From: Phycisphaerales bacterium
GTDB lineage: Bacteria; Planctomycetota; Phycisphaerae; Phycisphaerales; UBA1924
Assembly: GCA_029212425.1 (NCBI GenBank)
Contig: JARGNC010000092.1
Coordinates: forward strand, 1 to 10,103
Direction: 5' to 3'
DNA: 10,103 bases
The stretch's first letter is position 1; each line of letters opens with the position of its first letter. Made by a program: the position numbers and the translations under genes. Shown piece after piece: positions 6,287 through 10,103 of this stretch. The notes under the pieces are model-generated. The model was given only the letters and a program-made list of their open reading frames with translations, was not told the origin of the DNA and made no database searches.

Positions 6287-7119
6287 TCAACAGCTTCAAC
6301 CCTTGTTTGCTCGTCGATGGCGCGGGTGAGACGACGGCCACCGATCGGGCAGATCGAACGCTTCGCGGCGTTGACGAACTCATAGATATCGTTGACGGCG
6401 TTCGAGTTCTTTGCTCGCTCTTCGAGCATCTCAAGCAGCTCTCTTCGGGGTGGGTTCTTGCGGAAGACCTCGGAGTACACACTCTTGACGGCATGGATCT
6501 CTTCGCGGCTCATCCCGGATCGACGCATCCCGACCATGTTCAATCCGACGACGGTGTTGCGTTCGACGGCCATGAAATATGGTGGGAGGTCGTTGCTGAG
6601 CATTGTGCCTCCGGAGGTCATTGCTTGCTTACCGACGCGTCCGAACTGGTGGACCATGGTCCCACCAGAGAGGATGACCCGGTCTTGGATTTGGCCGTGC
6701 CCGCCGATTGCGGTGTTGACGACGAGAACGACATCGTTTCCGACACTGACATCGTGACCGATGTGCGCGTTGACCATGAAAAAGGCGCGATCTCCGACTT
6801 TGGTTGGGGTGTGGTCGTTGGATGCGGCGTGGACGGTGCTGCCTTCGCGGAAGATGCAGTCGCTGCCGATGGTGACTCCTGCGGTAGGGTCACCGAACTT
6901 GACCTTTGCGTCTTGTGGACCGAAACCTATGGATGCTCCTGGGTAGAAGACGCATCCTGATCCAACGGTGAGCGGACCTTGCAAGGTGACAGATGCGATG
7001 AGCTGTACACCCGATCCGAGGGTGATTTCGCCGTTGAGCATGCAATAGGGACCGATCTCGACATCGTCTGCGAGTTTGACCTGATCATCGACAATCGCTG
7101 TGGGGTGGATCTTGGGCAT
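6283..7119 (-). CDS. lpxA: Acyl-ACP--UDP-N-acetylglucosamine O-acyltransferase LpxA
   Basis: LpxA moves a 3-hydroxyacyl chain from acyl carrier protein to UDP-GlcNAc, the first step of lipid A synthesis, so the organism probably makes an LPS-type outer membrane. Residues 1-190 are hexapeptide repeats of a left-handed beta-helix. Key features: HPTAIVDD at the N-terminus, NAHIGHDVSVGNDVVL (117-132) with H122 matching catalytic H125 of E. coli, H119, GGHGQI (H141), VHQFGRVG (H157), and the LpxA ending SNDLPPYFMAVERN followed by GLNMVGMRRSGMSREEI and a helical tail. The length of 278 is slightly above the usual ~262. ATG 7119 is the natural start; I see no clear Shine-Dalgarno in the 34-bp gap upstream. 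It is first in the minus-strand operon and is not next to lpxD, fabZ or lpxB in this window, unlike the E. coli arrangement. Confidence 0.96.
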   Translation of the reverse strand: MPKIHPTAIVDDQVKLADDVEIGPYCMLNGEITLGSGVQLIASVTLQGPLTVGSGCVFYPGASIGFGPQDAKVKFGDPTAGVTIGSDCIFREGSTVHAASNDHTPTKVGDRAFFMVNAHIGHDVSVGNDVVLVVNTAIGGHGQIQDRVILSGGTMVHQFGRVGKQAMTSGGTMLSNDLPPYFMAVERNTVVGLNMVGMRRSGMSREEIHAVKSVYSEVFRKNPPRRELLEMLEERAKNSNAVNDIYEFVNAAKRSICPIGGRRLTRAIDEQTRVEAVE

Positions 7120-7153
7120 GCCGAAAGTCTAGGTCGTGTGCGTATGATCGAGG
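7120..7153. promoter_or_regulatory. 34-bp divergent gap between lpxA and lipB
   Basis: The two outward-reading starts (lpxA ATG at 7119, lipB GTG at 7154) are only 34 bp apart, so at least one promoter must overlap coding sequence. TATGAT at 7143-7148 matches a -10 box in five of six positions for the lipB direction and would put the RNA start almost on the GTG. TAGACT (7131-7126 on the minus strand) is a weaker candidate toward lpxA. Neither has a good -35 at the normal distance, and no Shine-Dalgarno is clear on either side. Promoter assignment is tentative. Confidence 0.35.
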
Positions 7154-7891
7154 GTGACGACCCCCTCAAAACCATCGCGGATTGATCTTGGAACGATGCC
7201 ATATGAGCGTGCGTACTTGATCCAGAACGAGCATCACGAGGCGGTGCTTGCGTCCCGATCCGAAGAAGCTCCAGAACTCGCTCGGGTCTTGATGGTTGAG
7301 CATCCCCCTGTCATCACGGTCACGAAACGGCCTGAGGCGGCTTCGCATGTCGTTGCGAGTCAGCAACTGCTTGCACAGCACGGCGTTTCGCTCCACAACA
7401 CGGATCGGGGCGGGGATGTGACTTACCACGGTCCTGGACAACTGGTGTGCTATCCGATTGTGGATCTCAACGCCGCCAAGCTTCGGATTCATGATTACAT
7501 CCGCGTGCTTGAATCCGCGGTGATCGGGACACTTGAAGAGTTTGACATTGTGGGTTCGGTTGATGCTGGTGCGACGGGGGTGTGGGTTGATCCTGAGGAG
7601 AACCCATCGCTGGAGTTTGAATCCGATCAACCAGCGAAGATCTGCGCGATCGGGGTGCGTGTCCGCAAATGGATCACGATGCACGGGCTGGCGCTGAATC
7701 TGGATCCAGATATGGATCACTACAAACTGATCGTGCCTTGCGGTTTAGCAGGACGGCCTGTGACTTCCATCACGAAACTGATCGGATCACGCGGAGCACC
7801 ATCCATGGAACAGCTTCGCTCAGCATTATTTCTCAACCTCTCGCGTCAACTCATGACGAAGATCGAAACCGAATCGACCATCAACGGGTAG
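7154..7891 (+). CDS. lipB: Octanoyl-ACP:protein N-octanoyltransferase LipB
   Basis: LipB transfers octanoate from acyl carrier protein to a lysine of lipoyl domains (pyruvate and 2-oxoglutarate dehydrogenases, glycine cleavage H protein), the first step of lipoate synthesis before LipA adds sulfur. The 245-residue protein shows RGGDVTYHGPGQLVCYP (85-101), GVWV (142-145), KICAIGVRVRKWITMHGLALN (162-182) with catalytic K162, and IVPCGLAG (193-200) with catalytic C196. About 15 acidic residues (146-160) are inserted between GVWV and KICAIG, where E. coli LipB has almost none. I chose GTG 7154 because the IDLG motif at 10-13 is normally part of the protein; the alternative ATG at 7196 would remove it. 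No good RBS precedes the GTG, which may fit a leaderless message. The exported-peptidase gene begins 8 nt after the stop. lipA is not in the window. Confidence 0.95.
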   Translation: MTTPSKPSRIDLGTMPYERAYLIQNEHHEAVLASRSEEAPELARVLMVEHPPVITVTKRPEAASHVVASQQLLAQHGVSLHNTDRGGDVTYHGPGQLVCYPIVDLNAAKLRIHDYIRVLESAVIGTLEEFDIVGSVDAGATGVWVDPEENPSLEFESDQPAKICAIGVRVRKWITMHGLALNLDPDMDHYKLIVPCGLAGRPVTSITKLIGSRGAPSMEQLRSALFLNLSRQLMTKIETESTING

Positions 7892-7899
7892 AAAGTAAC

Positions 7900-9912
7900 A
7901 TGAATCACTTGATCAAGCCAATCGTTCCTGCGCTCGCACTGCTCCTCTGTTGTTCGATTCAAGCCCCTGCGTGGACGATCGCTCATGGACCTGAAACCGC
8001 TCGCGAGCTTCGCAAGCAGCGTGCGGAGAAAAAACTACAGAGCAACAAACGCAACCTCGAACGGCTGGCGCGTGATGCGGAGCTTCCTGATGTGGATGCG
8101 ACCATGCTTAGCGAGTACACACGGATGGTGGATTACATCGGTGATCCCGCTCGCGAAGGGCGCGTGCCGGGCTCGCAGGGGATCGAAGACGCGGCGGTGT
8201 TTATTGAGAACGAGTTCAAAGCGATCGGACTCACTCCCGCGTTTGATCTGACAGAGACTGCAGCGGATGACACCGAGATCGTGACCATGTTTGCGACCTA
8301 TCGACAACCAATGTCGATGGGGTCTTCTCTCGCGGCAACGACACAGACGCTCTCGATCAACGGCATTGACCTTGCGGCGGGGGAAGATTTCTCGCCGATC
8401 GCGTTTTCGGGATCGACCTCTGCGACTGGCGAAGTCGTGTTCGCGGGGTATGCGATCGTTTCTGGTCCTGATGCGTACATGAGCTTTGGTCCAAACGAGA
8501 ATCTCAAGGACAAGATCGCGCTGTGTCTTAAGTATGAGCCGATGGATGAGCACGGGAACTCGCTCTGGAAGGACGAGGGATGGTCGCACCATTCTCGCTT
8601 GACCTACAAAATCAGTGCGCTCGAAAGACGCGGCGCCAGCGCGGTGCTCATCGTTGCGCCGGATGAAGCGAACGATGTCAGCGCGGGATTGCTTGACACC
8701 ATCGACTCGACCTCCCCGCCCCTCTCGATGAGGCGTAACTCGAATGGGCCGAGGTTTGACATTCCTGTGATGTCGATCACACCCGAAACGGCTCAGATGA
8801 TTCTCGATGCTGATGGATCTGGGAGACCGTTGCAAGAGCTGATCGCGCAAGCAAACCAAGCGGGGATCATCGAGAATCTTGGCGATGCGACGGTGAGCAT
8901 GGAAGTGGATATCGAACGGACTCCGACTTACACGGATAATGTCGGTGCGATTCTGCAAGGCAAGGGTGATCTTGCGGATGAATACATCGTGATCGGTGGG
9001 CACTACGACCATGTCGGGTACGGACACTTCGGATCGCGTGGCACAAGGGGTGTTGTCCATCCCGGCGCGGACGACAACGCATCTGGAACCTCTGGGGTGA
9101 TCCTCGCGGCGAAGCAACTCTCTGATCGATACGCAATGCTGACTGACGACGACAACGCTCGATCGGTCTTGTTCTTGTTGTTTACTGCGGAGGAATCGGG
9201 ACTCAATGGTTCGAGGTTCTATGTTGAGCACCCGATCGTGGACATCGAGAAGCATGAAGCGATGTTCAACATGGACATGATCGGGCGATTGGATTCCGAT
9301 CCGCTGCAGCTCGGTGGGTTCAAGTCGAGCGAGGCGCTGCAAGAACTCGCGGTGCACCACCTCGACGACTACGGCTTGATCTACGACATGGAAACCTCGG
9401 TAGGCGATGGACGATCCGATCACGCGTCGTTTGATGCCGCGAAGGTTCCCAATATGTTCTTCTTTACGGGATTGCATGACCAGTACCACACGGAAGAGGA
9501 CACGCTTGAACTACTGGACATGACTGGTGGAGTGCGGATCGCGACAATCTGTGCCCAGATCGCGTACGACGCAGCACTCGACAGCGAGGGATTCGACCAT
9601 CGACGCGATCGGAAGTCTTCTGAGGATGAAGAACGCGAGAGCGGACAACCGAAGGTGCGGATCGGGATCATCCCGTCGGATGCCTCGGATGGTGGGATGT
9701 TTGTCCAGCGGGTCTTTGACGACACCTCCGCAAGCAGCGCTGGTCTGCTCGCGAATGATCGGATCACCCACTGGAACGGCGAGAAGATCGAATCGGTCGA
9801 AACATGGTCACCTGTGCTGCTTGAGCATGAGCCGGGGGATGTGGTGACGCTGACGGTGGTGCGTAATGGGGAGACTCAAGAAATCAAGATGACGCTCAAG
9901 GGGCTGGAGTGA
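7900..9912 (+). CDS. Exported M28-family zinc peptidase with PA-like and PDZ domains
   Basis: The 670-residue protein is a secreted metallopeptidase, probably an aminopeptidase by family. Order of parts: signal peptide 1-24 (hydrophobic ALALLLCCSI, then APA before W25); a charged helical segment 31-60; N-terminal peptidase part with EGRVPGSQG (86-94); a protease-associated-like insert about 165-340 (GEVVFAGYAIV, KDKIALCL, RRGASAVLIV); the M28 core 345-560; an acidic linker 562-583; and a PDZ domain 584-668 (GGMFVQRVFDDTSASSAGLLANDRI). Zinc ligands by family comparison are H368 (GGHYDH), D391 (PGADDNASG), E432 with catalytic E431 (TAEESG), D459 (NMDMIGR) and H530 (QYHTEEDT), so the site is complete. 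ATG 7900 is the start because it begins the signal peptide; the same frame is open to 7669, but that part lies inside lipB. It probably works in the periplasm and is co-transcribed with lipB. The peptide substrate is unknown. Confidence 0.95.
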   Translation: MNHLIKPIVPALALLLCCSIQAPAWTIAHGPETARELRKQRAEKKLQSNKRNLERLARDAELPDVDATMLSEYTRMVDYIGDPAREGRVPGSQGIEDAAVFIENEFKAIGLTPAFDLTETAADDTEIVTMFATYRQPMSMGSSLAATTQTLSINGIDLAAGEDFSPIAFSGSTSATGEVVFAGYAIVSGPDAYMSFGPNENLKDKIALCLKYEPMDEHGNSLWKDEGWSHHSRLTYKISALERRGASAVLIVAPDEANDVSAGLLDTIDSTSPPLSMRRNSNGPRFDIPVMSITPETAQMILDADGSGRPLQELIAQANQAGIIENLGDATVSMEVDIERTPTYTDNVGAILQGKGDLADEYIVIGGHYDHVGYGHFGSRGTRGVVHPGADDNASGTSGVILAAKQLSDRYAMLTDDDNARSVLFLLFTAEESGLNGSRFYVEHPIVDIEKHEAMFNMDMIGRLDSDPLQLGGFKSSEALQELAVHHLDDYGLIYDMETSVGDGRSDHASFDAAKVPNMFFFTGLHDQYHTEEDTLELLDMTGGVRIATICAQIAYDAALDSEGFDHRRDRKSSEDEERESGQPKVRIGIIPSDASDGGMFVQRVFDDTSASSAGLLANDRITHWNGEKIESVETWSPVLLEHEPGDVVTLTVVRNGETQEIKMTLKGLE

Positions 9913-9918
9913 TCTTGT

Positions 9919-10103
9919 ATGGACCCTGAGATCACCGATCAACTCCGAATGCTGGAGGAGTCACATCTCCAGCCGACGATTCGGATGGATCGGGATCAGC
10001 TTGCGTTGATACTTCATGCGTCGTTCACAGAAATTGGCGCATCGGGACAGTTCCACACTCGGCAGGATGTCCTCGACCACTTGCCAGACGAGGATACATC
10101 GCT
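9919..10103 (+). CDS. DUF4440 / NTF2-like protein (5' part, runs off right edge)
   Basis: The frame opens at ATG 9919, 6 nt after the peptidase stop, and stays open for 61 codons to the window end. The translation, with ITDQLRMLEESHLQP near the start, then LALILHASFTEIGASGQFHTR and VLDHLPDED, follows the DUF4440 pattern (Glu-rich first helix, a D-x-x-x-L...F-x-E-x-G-x-S-G strand, then R...VL..L), a small cone-shaped domain of the NTF2/SnoaL superfamily. Such proteins often bind small ligands, but many have no known role. No strong RBS is visible, though the short spacing suggests coupling to the upstream gene. Only about half of a typical ~120-residue domain is present, so the family call is reasonable but not certain. 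Confidence 0.72.
   Translation, partial: MDPEITDQLRMLEESHLQPTIRMDRDQLALILHASFTEIGASGQFHTRQDVLDHLPDEDTS

Noticed and set aside
7669..7899. An N-terminal extension of the peptidase inside lipB
   Set aside because: The frame is open, but the extension would bury the signal peptide at residue 78 and overlap the conserved end of lipB. ATG 7900 fits better.
8035..9489. A 484-codon open frame on the minus strand
   Set aside because: It lies wholly opposite the M28 peptidase, is rich in Arg and His as expected of an antisense frame, and shows no family motif. Absence of stops follows from codon use in the real gene.
1..10103. CRISPR array, tRNA, rRNA, insertion sequence or phage attachment site
   Set aside because: No regular direct repeats, no cloverleaf-like segments, no transposase or terminal inverted repeats were seen; the window is filled with coding genes.

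Overview
The window is compact bacterial chromosome, roughly 56-58% G+C by eye, with no mobile element, CRISPR, rRNA or tRNA that I can see. The mix of genes (LpxA for lipid A, LipB, AroB, an iojap/RsfS protein, a ParA ATPase carrying a CBM48-like domain, a large exported M28 peptidase) and the codon style suggest a Planctomycetota bacterium, probably Phycisphaerae. That placement is inference; no phylogenetic marker gene is present.

Layout. Everything from 1 to 7119 is read on the minus strand. In the direction of transcription it runs: lpxA (7119-6283), a YycJ/WalJ-type metallo-beta-lactamase-fold hydrolase (6286-5363), a class I SAM methyltransferase (5356-4514), the ribosomal silencing factor rsfS (start chosen at 4387), aroB (3986-2805), a 146-bp gap with a small hairpin, a ParA-type ATPase with a C-terminal glycogen-binding-like domain (2658-1192), and an unrecognised protein that runs off the left edge (1126-1). 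The first five are tightly packed, with 4-nt stop/start overlaps at 6283-6286 and 3983-3986, and are probably one operon. The last two look like a second, possibly separately transcribed, pair. From 7154 the strand switches: lipB (7154-7891), an exported M28 peptidase with PA-like and PDZ domains (7900-9912) and the start of a DUF4440/NTF2-like protein (9919 to the right edge) form a plus-strand operon. Only 34 bp separate the divergent lpxA and lipB starts. No stretch over 300 bp lacks a gene.

How the genes fit together. Most are housekeeping: lipid A initiation, protein lipoylation, shikimate synthesis, ribosome silencing. The unusual part is the left end. The ParA protein keeps a complete deviant Walker A and adds, after a roughly 130-residue low-complexity linker, a domain closely resembling the glycogen-binding domain of AMPK beta, with the sugar-contact tryptophans, lysine and asparagine apparently kept. 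The next gene encodes a protein whose central part reads like a MinD/FlhG fold with the P-loop replaced. Together they could be a partitioning or positioning system whose cargo is a glucan or glycogen body, but this is a hypothesis.
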